This document shows positions 51,701 to 59,560 of a stretch of DNA of 64,000 bases, piece after piece. This DNA comes from CAIZQW01 sp942493055 (GTDB taxonomy: Bacteria; Verrucomicrobiota; Kiritimatiellia; RFP12; UBA1067): assembly GCA_942493055.1 (NCBI GenBank), contig OW818680.1, positions 3,906,001 to 3,970,000 of the forward strand. The letters run 5' to 3'. The translations under genes and the position numbers were made by a program. Every line of letters begins with the position of its first letter. Position 1 is the stretch's first letter. The notes beneath the pieces were generated by a model. It saw only the letters and a list, made by a program, of their open reading frames with translations. It did not search any database and was not told where the DNA came from.

Positions 51701-52802
51701 TCTACCTGGAGCGATCACCACAAATACTTTGGGGCGTATCACGCAGTGGAATGACCAGAGCGGGAACGGTGCCCATGCGGTTAACACGTCTGGGACTCGT
51801 CAGCCTTCCTATGCGATGAGCACGTTGAACGGCTTGCCGACCCTTGCCTTTGATTCGCAGTATGGCAATGATACGGGCGAATATCTCACGTTTACGCGCG
51901 ATTCGGCCATTCGGACTGTTTTTTCAGTCTTTAAGGGAGAAAGTTTCCTCCTGACTGATAATTCAGCCTATCATTTCCACCGACCGAACGATACGGATGC
52001 CACGCAGCCTCTTTGGAATGGAAGTGCATCGGCAAACATCAGAAGCGGCACAACATACGTCAATCGTGTTCAAGTGAACGGACTGACCTTCCCGATGCAG
52101 ACTACGGCTAACAATGGCTTTAATCTGGTCACTGTCCAGACGGTCGGCTCGGTTCAGGCGAATACCTTTAACAGGGACAGGATCTACCACTCAGGCAAGC
52201 AGTCGCACGCTGAAGTACTCTTGTATGATCGCGTCCTGACCGACACAGAACGCCAGCAGGTTGAAGACTATCTCTCGTGGAAGTGGTTTGCTGTCGGGAC
52301 GCCGGCTGCAAACCCGCTTCCCGTAACGAGTTCGATCACGGTGTTGCCCGGGGCTACGGTCAACCTGAATGGGCAGAGTCAGTCGCTGGTGACTTTGAGC
52401 GGCGGCGGCACGGTTTCGAATGGTGCGCTGTTGATCAGCGGTGCTGTGGATCTGACAAACGGTGTGGTGCAGACAACCTCTGTCAACGGCAACCTGACCT
52501 TGACGCCCAGTGCTGCGCTCCGGGTGGATAAGTCGGCTTCCGACTCTGATCAGGTCGCTGTCCAGGGTGCGCTGACGATTCAGGGTGCGAATACGGTTCA
52601 TCTGGAAACCCTCGACAGCGCGATGCCGCCCTTCCGGGTCACGCTCTTCACCTTCGGGACGATCTCGGGTGCAGAGAACCTGTCAACCTGGACTGTTGAG
52701 CTGCCTCCGGCGTTGCAGAACTATGAGACGCGGTTCCATGAGGAAAATAATCAGGTGTATGTCAACGTCTTCCTGGCAGGAACCGTGATCCACCTGAAGT
52801 AA
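48747..52802 (+). CDS. giant autotransporter-associated beta-strand-repeat protein
   Basis: A 1351-aa exported protein with a signal peptide (about residues 1-30, FIVALAFLAAVSGATA). Repeated modules of the autotransporter-associated type recur: TLTKTGPGKLILNNS, LVTLAGANTYAGGTTISAGRLLITG, TLTKTGAGQVTLSGANTYTATVVNAGILL, LAVANTYTGETLVNGGTLLVNH and LTLQKSGAGLMTLAG. Around residues 970-1180 lies a LamG/concanavalin-like domain (ARWFDAALPG, ITQWNDQSGNGAHAV, EVLLYDRVLTDTERQQVEDYLSWKWF). No C-terminal autotransporter barrel or PEP-CTERM anchor is visible, so how it leaves the cell is open. ATG 48747 has GAGGAG upstream. Probable surface adhesin or glycan-binding protein. Confidence 0.8.
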   Translation: MKRFTFDKRRVSRFIVALAFLAAVSGATAATLTWSGAGVDNDWQTIDNWDAVPVPNDVLIFSGNNQVSNTNSFLEGTQFNGLIFSADAGSFILAGNAIKLAGPITNVSANAQVINLGLTNTTGFTVYCETNVTLAGIVKGGTTLTKTGPGKLILNNSEIALNVLTLSGGTIDLASDITLGPANYGGTTLNGTGGTITSSGGRILIGGGQGANAADWFGGSASPIIIEAPIADGVTLYNNIDFYNNYDLILKGANTYSGASGFWGTRVQVGVDCVGTVGALVSGPFGVGSLTFGTGYMSSDSSTPRTILNPVNFAGNIILGNTNLNGKLTFSDAVNLANAARMVTANSEVQFDGALTNGGFVKAGAALVTLAGANTYAGGTTISAGRLLITGSILDTGAFTLNGPTAIYTVDTALKVGDLTLTDGTIDGSGFVTGTSYTVSSGLISANLGGDATLTKTGAGQVTLSGANTYTATVVNAGILLHAKPSALYNGETGSWTKEKISVANGGTLAFNVGGPGEFTVEQLSTLRNDLATSINTNGFRAGSKIGFDTSNFPGGNFEMTESISDSTGLGAGALGIAKLGSNTMSLAVANTYTGETLVNGGTLLVNHANALTTGTTLTAGGTGTLDLNGYTFTVTNLGAGGLGGTITDTAAGTDTNTLTVTAFISAMAGWGVYARLADGPTRILALTMLNNNSNPRLYNNDNTFSGGLKLKYSSGNGTRLEVGTVPVNTGAAGAIVSSPFGRGPITIGEAATDKAQIYFYAANGTILNDIVFNTSLGTDQQGAFRIDTTGFTLAGTLRGDLAPVNLSNYGNGTAFLTGQITGTNGFWLRRNGGRTESLTATLNNRTANPNDYQGNTTIDLYKTLALGTDEQIPHGPGKGDVYLYGRLNLNGYSETINGLFGNGTVDCGGGKLTVGENNANFLFEGTLTNSAGSLTLQKSGAGLMTLAGKCLAGLSTSTFVVSNGTLSIGFAPPVTGVARWFDAALPGAITTNTLGRITQWNDQSGNGAHAVNTSGTRQPSYAMSTLNGLPTLAFDSQYGNDTGEYLTFTRDSAIRTVFSVFKGESFLLTDNSAYHFHRPNDTDATQPLWNGSASANIRSGTTYVNRVQVNGLTFPMQTTANNGFNLVTVQTVGSVQANTFNRDRIYHSGKQSHAEVLLYDRVLTDTERQQVEDYLSWKWFAVGTPAANPLPVTSSITVLPGATVNLNGQSQSLVTLSGGGTVSNGALLISGAVDLTNGVVQTTSVNGNLTLTPSAALRVDKSASDSDQVAVQGALTIQGANTVHLETLDSAMPPFRVTLFTFGTISGAENLSTWTVELPPALQNYETRFHEENNQVYVNVFLAGTVIHLK

Positions 52803-52848
52803 GCAAGCCGAGCCCGCAGCCCAAACTGGGAGGCGGGCTTGCTGTTGA
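52803..52848 (+). terminator. possible terminator hairpin
   Basis: Directly after the stop, AGCAAG and CCCGC on the left pair with GCGGGCTTGCT (ending 52844) across a small bulge; only a weak T-run follows. Confidence 0.35.
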
Positions 52849-52859
52849 AAAATGCGGAC

Positions 52860-52888
52860 TTGAAACGCTTCGCCTTTCCGCTTATACT
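52860..52888 (+). promoter_or_regulatory. promoter of the beta-helix gene
   Basis: TTGAAA (52860-52865), a 17-nt spacer and TATACT (52883-52888), both 5 of 6. The start would be near 52895-52898, giving a leader of only about 25 nt. Confidence 0.6.
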
Positions 52889-52890
52889 TC

Positions 52891-52915
52891 CCCCCTTAAT
52901 GTTTTATTAAGGGGG
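52891..52915 (+). promoter_or_regulatory. perfect hairpin covering the Shine-Dalgarno site
   Basis: CCCCCTTAAT (52891-52900) and ATTAAGGGGG (52906-52915) form a perfect 10-bp stem with loop GTTTT. The 3' arm contains the GGGGG ribosome site 4 nt before ATG 52920. If the transcript starts before 52891 the site is masked; if it starts near 52898, as the promoter suggests, most of the stem is lost and the palindrome could instead be an operator. Confidence 0.5.
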
Positions 52916-52919
52916 AAAT

Positions 52920-55073
52920 ATGAAGTATCCGAGTCTAGCGTTCATCTGTTTTTTGGGAGTGGTCAACAGCGTCTCAACGAGTTTTGCGAAAACATCATTT
53001 TACGTTTCGCCGTCTGGCAGCGCAGAGGCTTCAGGCTCGTGGTGGCGTCCGTTTGCGACCCTTGAACAGGCGCGCGATGCGGTTCGCGCAGCGAAAAAAG
53101 TGAACCCGGACCACTCCTTCACCGTGATCGTCAAGGACGGTGTCTATCTGTTGTCAGACTCTTTTAAGCTGACGCCTGAAGACAGCGGGTCTGAAGTGAA
53201 TCCTGTCGTCTATAAAGCCAGCAACCAGGGCGGTGCCAAGCTCTATGGCGGTGCGTTGTTGGACAAGAAGAGTTTTAATCCGATTGCGGACGAAAAAGTC
53301 CTCGCCCGCTTGCAGCCAGAGGCCCGCAAGCATGTCCTGGTCTGTGATGTGTCACAGAAACTGAAGGGCGAGCTGCCGCAAATTCCGCTAAACTATAAGG
53401 GGTCTGTCGCACCGCCGTTCCTCTATGTCGATGGCGTTCCAAAAACACTGGCCCGCTGGCCGAATAAGGGCGAGTGGGTCACCTTCAGCAAGGTGGTCGA
53501 TCCAGGTCGCGATAAACAGCCGGGAGCCTTTGAATTCAAAGATGCGCGCATGGCCAAGTGGAGCATGGCGGATGGCGTCTGGCTCCATGGATACTGGACG
53601 CATGACTGGTCGGATGAAGTCTTGAAAGTCGCGAGTTATGATACGGAGAAGGGGGTTGTCCGCCTCGCAGGCATGCATGGCTATGGGCTTGCAAAGGGCA
53701 CGTGGGGCAAGAAGGAACGCCGCTTCTATGCCTTGAACATTTTGGAAGAACTCGATGCGCCGGGCGAGTGGTATCTGGACCGCAAAGCCAAACTGCTCTA
53801 TTATTATCCTGAGCCTAACGCGAAGCATGAGGAGATCGTGTTGGCAACCCTCCAGCATCCTCTCGTTGTGGCGAAGCAGGTGAAGCATGTTCAGATTCAG
53901 GGCATGACCTTTGCCTACAACCACGGAGAGGGACTCAGCCTTCAGGATTGCGAGTCGATGACCATCGCCGGCTGCACGGTCCGCAATGTCGCCCGCACCG
54001 CGATCTCGGTCCAGGGTAAAAATAATCGCGTCCAGTCCTGTGATGTCTTTGATGTCGGCGCAGCAGGCATTGTCCTGGGCGGGGGAGATCGGAAGGCCCT
54101 CGTGAAGGCCAACAACGTCGCAGAGAATAATCATGTCTATCGCTTCGGACAGTTTAACCGGACCTACGCAGGCGCCTTCGGGGTTCAAGGCTGCGGAAAC
54201 ATCGTACGCAACAATGTGATGCACGATGCCCCGCATGCGGCAATCCTGTACGGCGGCAATGAACAGCTGATCGAACTCAACGAAATCTACAACGTGCAGC
54301 AGGAGACCGGCGATGTGGGGGCCTTCTACACGGGCCGCGACTGGACGAGCCAGGGCAATGTGGTCCGCTACAATTATTTTCATGACCTGGGCGGCGGCGG
54401 ACAAGGCCAGAATGAACACCTCATGGGCATCTATCTCGATGACTGCGATTCAGGCGATACCCTGCACGGCAATCTCTTCCAGCGCGCCGGCCGCGCCCTC
54501 TTCATTGGCGGCGGACGCGACAACACCGTCACCTGCAACCTGGTCATGGACAGTATGATCAGCTTCCATTTTGATTCGCGCGGCATGACCTGGAAGCAAT
54601 GGAACCAGTCAGGCGACGGATGGAACCTTGAAGAGAGGGCTGAAAAAATGGATTACAAAAATCCGCCGTGGAGCACACGTTATCCGCGCCTGGCAGCGAC
54701 CATGAATAATTCACCCCGCGAGCCGCTCGGCAACGTCCTCAAGAACAATCTGCTGATCGACTCCACAAAGAGTCCGCTCTCCTTTGACAAGCAGGTGCAG
54801 GCCGTCTTCCCGAAGCTCGTCAGCGAAAACAACCGCGTCGTGGATACGGTCGGGACGAACAAGGCCTCGCAGCTCTCGTATGAACTCAAGGGCTTCTCGA
54901 ACGAAGTGGCCAAGCCGGGCCAGCCGATCGACTTGGGGCTCCCCAATCGAGACATCCTTCAGTTCAAGAAAAGCCCTGCGATTATGCGCATGATGCCCGC
55001 GCTCGCTGAAATCCCGACCGAAAAAATCGGCCTCTACGTCGATGCCTTCCGCAAGACGAAACCGACGCGATAG
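52920..55073 (+). CDS. secreted right-handed beta-helix protein (polysaccharide-active)
   Basis: A 717-aa protein with a signal peptide (LAFICFLGVVNSVSTSFA). It opens with TSFYVSPSGSAEASGSWWRPFATLEQARDAVRAAKK, the entry segment of many PVC and Bacteroidetes beta-helix glycosidases or lyases. An inserted all-beta part lies around residues 130-270, and then parallel beta-helix coils rich in Asn/Gly (GCTVRNVARTAISVQGKNNRVQSCDVFDVGAAGIVLGGG; NNVMHDAPHAAILYGGNEQLIELNEIYNV). The overall layout is like GH141-type and related beta-helix enzymes acting on fucose- or xylose-containing polymers. The catalytic residues cannot be assigned by eye. It has its own promoter. Confidence 0.72.
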   Translation: MKYPSLAFICFLGVVNSVSTSFAKTSFYVSPSGSAEASGSWWRPFATLEQARDAVRAAKKVNPDHSFTVIVKDGVYLLSDSFKLTPEDSGSEVNPVVYKASNQGGAKLYGGALLDKKSFNPIADEKVLARLQPEARKHVLVCDVSQKLKGELPQIPLNYKGSVAPPFLYVDGVPKTLARWPNKGEWVTFSKVVDPGRDKQPGAFEFKDARMAKWSMADGVWLHGYWTHDWSDEVLKVASYDTEKGVVRLAGMHGYGLAKGTWGKKERRFYALNILEELDAPGEWYLDRKAKLLYYYPEPNAKHEEIVLATLQHPLVVAKQVKHVQIQGMTFAYNHGEGLSLQDCESMTIAGCTVRNVARTAISVQGKNNRVQSCDVFDVGAAGIVLGGGDRKALVKANNVAENNHVYRFGQFNRTYAGAFGVQGCGNIVRNNVMHDAPHAAILYGGNEQLIELNEIYNVQQETGDVGAFYTGRDWTSQGNVVRYNYFHDLGGGGQGQNEHLMGIYLDDCDSGDTLHGNLFQRAGRALFIGGGRDNTVTCNLVMDSMISFHFDSRGMTWKQWNQSGDGWNLEERAEKMDYKNPPWSTRYPRLAATMNNSPREPLGNVLKNNLLIDSTKSPLSFDKQVQAVFPKLVSENNRVVDTVGTNKASQLSYELKGFSNEVAKPGQPIDLGLPNRDILQFKKSPAIMRMMPALAEIPTEKIGLYVDAFRKTKPTR

Positions 55074-55082
55074 CCGATATCT

Positions 55083-55116
55083 CAATGGAATGATGGAATG
55101 GTGGAATGATGGAATC
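55083..55116. repeat. short tandem repeat (TGGAATGA-like)
   Basis: Four TGGAATG units with TGA/GTG/TGA linkers lie just after the beta-helix gene. The rest of 55117-55245 has no feature. Confidence 0.5.
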
Positions 55117-55245
55117 GGGGGCGGGAATGGCCTTTAAACGCATAGCGGCAGAACGGATTTAAGAAATTAATCCTCTCGTTTATTTCAGTTCCGCTGGCGG
55201 GCGACGCTCGCAAGCACCTCGCGCTTCTCTTGTTGCGCACGCATC

Positions 55246-56091
55246 TCACTTGCCTAAAAGAAGTTTCTCGACCGAGTCCCCGGTCTTCTCGACCCGGCGC
55301 GGATTTTCAACAGGTTTGAACGCGGGATTGTGCGTGCGCAGTGAGCCCGCGGGGAGATAGTCCCACCGGATCGTGGCCGGATAGCTCACCGCGATACGCC
55401 GCACATCTTTTCGCCGCGCAAGAGCCTCTTCGGTCTTACGCGTGATCAGCCGATGCGCCTCCTCCACGGGCACCAGCTCCGCGCTCTGCGGCCCCGTGCC
55501 TTTCTTCGTCTCGCAAGTGGCCACCCCCGGAACCCACGCGCACGCCTCCGCAACCGTCTTGTCATCGCCCGCAACCATCACCACCGGGACCTGATGCTCC
55601 GCCGCGATCGCCGCGTCCACGCCGATCTCGCCCACCTCGCGCCCGTTCAGCCAGATCCCCTGGATCGCCGCCGACGAATACGAGTGGGCCAGCACAGCCC
55701 CGGGCGTCAAAGCCATGGCGTGATACCCCAGCAGGATCAGCGCCTCCGCCCCTTCAAAATCCTTGAACCTCACGCCAGGAGTCGCACCTTGAATCAGCTT
55801 GGCGCGCGGGTCGATCAACTTCGCGTTCACGTTCGTGCCGCTCCCGTGGCCGTCGCACACGACGACCTCCGTCGCGCCGGCCGCAAAGCACCCGGCGATG
55901 CACGCGTTCATCTCTTCGACCATCAGCCGCTTGCCCTCTTCCGCGCGCGTCCCCGTGATTTGCTCGCTGCCCGTCACCCCGCTGCAGCCCTCCATGTCGG
56001 TGAACACATACACCTTGAACGCCTGCGCTGAACACACCAGAAGCGCGCTGACACACGCCATGCCAAAATACTTTACGCCTGACGAACCCAT
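55246..56091 (-). CDS. exported M55-family metallopeptidase (DppA-like)
   Basis: A 281-aa protein with a signal peptide (residues 1-22, ending CSAQA). The mature chain starts KVYVFTDMEGCSGVTGSEQ, the family's metal-binding D.EG motif. Further M55 landmarks are VVCDGHGSGTNVN (metal His), LLGYHAM and IAAEHQVPVVMVAGDD. M55 peptidases such as Bacillus DppA are zinc D-aminopeptidases. Export implies action on periplasmic or external D-amino-acid peptides, perhaps from peptidoglycan. ATG 56091 is chosen over the frame from 56178 because AAGGAG precedes it and it opens the signal peptide. Confidence 0.88.
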   Translation of the reverse strand: MGSSGVKYFGMACVSALLVCSAQAFKVYVFTDMEGCSGVTGSEQITGTRAEEGKRLMVEEMNACIAGCFAAGATEVVVCDGHGSGTNVNAKLIDPRAKLIQGATPGVRFKDFEGAEALILLGYHAMALTPGAVLAHSYSSAAIQGIWLNGREVGEIGVDAAIAAEHQVPVVMVAGDDKTVAEACAWVPGVATCETKKGTGPQSAELVPVEEAHRLITRKTEEALARRKDVRRIAVSYPATIRWDYLPAGSLRTHNPAFKPVENPRRVEKTGDSVEKLLLGK

Positions 56092-56221
56092 GAGATACTC
56101 CTTCCACGTTTCCTGTAACCCAGCACTAACACAGTCGGGTAATCCAAATTGGATGTTTGGATAATAGGACTTTCGCATGGAAAAGACAATAGATAATGCT
56201 TTCTAATCTTTAAGACAAATG

Positions 56222-56305
56222 AAATTTATGAAAGTTACACCTTGAGTCTCTTGGGGCCGAGAGATTATACTACGGCATGAATACGAGCGAAGAGCATTTT
56301 GATTG
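56222..56305 (+). repeat. direct repeat (upstream copy) with promoter
   Basis: About 84 bp nearly identical to 59477-59560. It holds TTGAGT (56242-56247), an 18-nt spacer, TATACT (56266-56271) and an ATG at 56277 only 5 nt after the -10 box. The ATG opens a frame starting MNTSEE, like the neighbour gene's MSTSEE, but it stops at 56342 after 21 codons. It is the decapitated start of the gene now at 59533. Confidence 0.8.
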
Positions 56306-56342
56306 CCCCTTCGTGGATTTCAATGGAACTTATGAAACTTAG
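56277..56342 (+). pseudogene. 21-codon start fragment of the 59533 gene
   Basis: MNTSEE then diverges (HFDCPFVDFNGTYET). It overlaps the possible starts of the large glycosidase gene (56323, 56332) in another frame, so if translated it could act as a coupling leader for that gene. Confidence 0.5.
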
Positions 56343-59300
56343 CAACCTGTTCATCCTGACAGCAACCCTCCTTCTGTGTGTAGTTCAGCTCCCTGCGGGG
56401 GAGCCGGTCAAGACCATCGCCGACGTGCGCGTCTTCGCGGTTTACGAGCCGGTCTTCGCCCGGCAGGACGTCGAGATCCTCTCCCGCGTCCACCCCGACT
56501 TTGTTTGTCGAGGCTGGTTCAAGTGGCACAACACCCCCGACTGGCAGGCCTACGCTCCGCTGGCTCAGGCCTGCCGCGAAAAAGGCATCCTGCTCCAGGG
56601 CGGCATCACCCTCGCCGCCCTCTACCCCGGCGAGAACGGCATGGATGACGCGGCGTTCCGCGATTTTGCCTGCCACGGCATTGACGGCAAACCCTTCCTT
56701 TGCGGGCCTTCCAACGCAAGCGGCTGGTACCACCTGAGCCTCTACAACCCGAAGGTGATCGACTACCTGAAACGCGAGGTGCGGCTCCAGATCGACGCCG
56801 GAGCGGTCGGCATCTGGTACGACGAGATCGAGGGTTACTACGACTGGAACCCGACCGAGGGCTACGACCCTTACGCCTGCGCCGCCTTCCGCGACTGGCT
56901 CATCCGCAAATACTGCGGCGGCCAGGGCTGGCGCGAGGATGATCAGCGCTGGCAAACAGAGTTCAACATCGACCTCACGAAACACGGAGGCTCCATCCGT
57001 ACCTTCGACTACCTCCGTCATCTTCAGTCGACGCCGGGAAAGGAGGGCAAGCCGCTCGCCGACAACCCGCCGCAAGGCAACCCGCGCGACTGGGCCGCCT
57101 CCGCCAACCCGCTCTACCGCGAGTGGGGCTACGCCTGGAACCGAAAGGCCCAAGGCACTTTCCGGTTCGACACCGTGTCAGCAATCTTCGCCGACATCCT
57201 CGCGGATGCCGACCGCTATGCCCGCGAGAAGTACGGACGGACACTCCTCAGTACCTACAACCACAACGGCACCGCACGCCCCGGCGTGGCCTTTCAGCAG
57301 CCCCACAACGACATACAGCCGCCGCTCCGCAAGAACCGCCTCGACGGCCGAGCCAGCTACCTCGCCTATTACGAGAACCTCATCGCCGACGCTTCCGAGG
57401 TCTGCCCCGGACAGCCCGTCGTCTTTTTTGTGGACTGGCCCGGAGAGACCGACCGACTTACCGCGATGTCCCGCTCGGATCAGACGCATTTCTTCAGCCT
57501 CTACATTCCCGAAGCCTATGCGGCGGGCGGTGAGTTCGCCTTGCCCCTGCGCGGTTACAGCTATGTCGCCGTTGACCAAGGGACACTCGCCTGCTTGGCC
57601 CGCATGGCTGACTTTTATCGCGAGTACGCCCCGTGGCTGCGCGGCTCGCACCCTGCTGCCAGCCAGCCGCAGGCCCCAGAACGCCTCACCGTGCGCGTCC
57701 GCACCTCCGCCTGCGGCACCGCGGTCCACATCGTCAACCATGCCTTCTCCTTGCGCGACGTGTGGCCGCAACCCCGCACCAACCTCTGCGTCGCTCTCGC
57801 CTGGAACGGTCCAGCCCCCGCCGCCGCTTTCGCGATCTCCCCCGATTTCCCGGAACAGCGCCCTGTGCCTTTCGCCCTGAAGGCAGGCCGCCTCACGCTC
57901 GATGCCGGCACCGTCTTGTGTAGCTCCCTCGTCATGCTCCCCAACAGCAACGCGCACGGCCTCCTCTCCGGCCGCGCCGCCACGGGCACGCACATCCTCG
58001 ACCCGCTGGGCCGCGCACTTGCGGTCGCGCAGGACGGCCGTTTTACGCTCTGGTTGCCCTCTGAAGGCAGGGACGGATCGCGCTTTCTTGAGTGCCTCGA
58101 AACCGGCGAACGCCTGCCCGCCCGTGATGGCGTCGCTTTCGCCGCACCGCCCGCAGGCGGCTTCGCCTCCGGCCTGCTGCAGGACGCCTTCGGCATCCCT
58201 GCACGTCATGTCGAGATCGCCAGCGGCACGCAGCGCTGGCACACGGACGCTTGGGGTCGTTTCCGTGTCCCGCGCGCATGGGCGACGGACGGACAACTCG
58301 CCGCCTGCACCGAGCCCGGCACAACCAACACGTTTACGCCGGGCACAGCCTTCACCGCCAGGCGCTTTTTCGCGGCTCGCCGCTCAATCGGTGACTTCTC
58401 CTCATCGCTGGACGGGTACTGGGCCAACTGGCAGGATAAAGACCGCACGCCCGGCGTCATCACGCTGACCCGCGAAAGCCACCTGAACCAGACGGCCTTG
58501 CAGTGCAGCTTCTCGCCCACGCCGCGCGTGCCGTGGCAGAACATCAACTCGCCCTCGTTTCAGCTCTCGAGCGCCAGCGCTGTGGAGGTGACCTATGCGG
58601 GCGACGGTTCCCCTCGCACAGTCTATGCCGTGCTTCATGCGGCGCAGCGCTTTTATCGAGCACCGCTTTCACTCGCCGCGAAAGACTGGACCACCCAGCG
58701 CTTTGCTTTCAGCGAATTTCGCGACGACACCGGCAGGGCCTTCGATCCCTCCAAGAATCCCGGCAGCGTCACCTTTCAACTCAATCCTGGCAACAGCGTA
58801 GAACAGCCTGCCACGCTCTGGCTGCGCTCGGTCAGCCTCGTCAGCGACACGCCTGTTAAAGAGCTGTGGCGCAGCGAGGCCGCCTTCGACGCCGTGGATG
58901 TCGACAACCTGCGCGCAGAACACCGTCCGCAAACACCTCCGCCAGTCGTGGCTTCACGCCAGCCGCTGGTCCGCTTCACCGACACTTCGCGGACGCTGCT
59001 CGCCAACTGGGAGGGTAAGTCAACGGCAAGCACGAACCCCATGGTCGACATCGAGCACGTCGCGCCTGCGGACCGGCCGCCCTTCCTGCGCGTGACGCTG
59101 CCCGCTGGCGAATGCTCATGGGGGAATGCCAACATCCCGCTACCCGCCGCCAGTCTCACAGGACAGGATGGGCTCGCACTCCGAATCCGGGCCAAGCCTT
59201 CAACTGAGACGGTCGCGCTCTCGCTGCATGCGATGTCCCGCGAACGTCAAAGCTTCTATCAAACGGACTGCGAGGTCGGCGAGGAGTGGTCCGAGCTTGT

Positions 59301-59487
59301 CCTGCCGTGGTCCGAGTTCCGGCGCGACGACCAGCATGCTTTCCAGCCCTCGCAAGCCTCGTCCGTGAATCTGCAGATCCAGCGCCTCTCGCGCAGCATC
59401 TCTCAAAAGATCGTGATCGATATCGACCTGATCGACAGTTTCACGACAAAACAGTTTTTTCATGTCAAGGCCAATGAAAATCTATGA
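56323..59487 (+). CDS. large secreted putative glycosidase
   Basis: A 1054-aa protein with a signal peptide (LSNLFILTATLLLCVVQLPAGE). Residues about 25-420 look like a TIM barrel: VFAVYEPVFARQDVEILSRVHPDFVCRGWFKWH; LLQGGITLAALYP; GAVGIWYDEIEGYYDWNP; VVFFVDWPGETDR. The acidic residues in WYDEIEG are candidate catalytic ones. The C-terminal half has beta-sandwich, CBM-like modules with repeated LPWSEFRRDD / FAFSEFRDDTGRAF patterns. No GH number can be given. Start is ATG 56323 or 56332; an in-frame TTG lies at 56299. Its stop codon lies inside the downstream direct repeat. It is GC-richer than the surrounding intergenic DNA, and its placement between direct repeats suggests insertion. Confidence 0.65.
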   Translation: MELMKLSNLFILTATLLLCVVQLPAGEPVKTIADVRVFAVYEPVFARQDVEILSRVHPDFVCRGWFKWHNTPDWQAYAPLAQACREKGILLQGGITLAALYPGENGMDDAAFRDFACHGIDGKPFLCGPSNASGWYHLSLYNPKVIDYLKREVRLQIDAGAVGIWYDEIEGYYDWNPTEGYDPYACAAFRDWLIRKYCGGQGWREDDQRWQTEFNIDLTKHGGSIRTFDYLRHLQSTPGKEGKPLADNPPQGNPRDWAASANPLYREWGYAWNRKAQGTFRFDTVSAIFADILADADRYAREKYGRTLLSTYNHNGTARPGVAFQQPHNDIQPPLRKNRLDGRASYLAYYENLIADASEVCPGQPVVFFVDWPGETDRLTAMSRSDQTHFFSLYIPEAYAAGGEFALPLRGYSYVAVDQGTLACLARMADFYREYAPWLRGSHPAASQPQAPERLTVRVRTSACGTAVHIVNHAFSLRDVWPQPRTNLCVALAWNGPAPAAAFAISPDFPEQRPVPFALKAGRLTLDAGTVLCSSLVMLPNSNAHGLLSGRAATGTHILDPLGRALAVAQDGRFTLWLPSEGRDGSRFLECLETGERLPARDGVAFAAPPAGGFASGLLQDAFGIPARHVEIASGTQRWHTDAWGRFRVPRAWATDGQLAACTEPGTTNTFTPGTAFTARRFFAARRSIGDFSSSLDGYWANWQDKDRTPGVITLTRESHLNQTALQCSFSPTPRVPWQNINSPSFQLSSASAVEVTYAGDGSPRTVYAVLHAAQRFYRAPLSLAAKDWTTQRFAFSEFRDDTGRAFDPSKNPGSVTFQLNPGNSVEQPATLWLRSVSLVSDTPVKELWRSEAAFDAVDVDNLRAEHRPQTPPPVVASRQPLVRFTDTSRTLLANWEGKSTASTNPMVDIEHVAPADRPPFLRVTLPAGECSWGNANIPLPAASLTGQDGLALRIRAKPSTETVALSLHAMSRERQSFYQTDCEVGEEWSELVLPWSEFRRDDQHAFQPSQASSVNLQIQRLSRSISQKIVIDIDLIDSFTTKQFFHVKANENL

Positions 59488-59560
59488 AAGTTACACCTTG
59501 AGTCTCTGGGGGCCGGGAGATTATACTACGGCATGAGTACGAGCGAAGAACAATTGATTG
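59477..59560 (+). repeat. direct repeat (downstream copy), leaderless promoter
   Basis: Partner of 56222-56305. TTGAGT (59498-59503), an 18-nt spacer and TATACT (59522-59527); ATG 59533 comes 5 nt later, so the message should start at or very near the A of ATG (leaderless). No Shine-Dalgarno is present. Confidence 0.75.

Noticed and set aside
57178..58296. Minus-strand frames inside the large glycosidase gene
   Set aside because: Arg/Ala/Gly-rich shadow translations with no start signal or motif.
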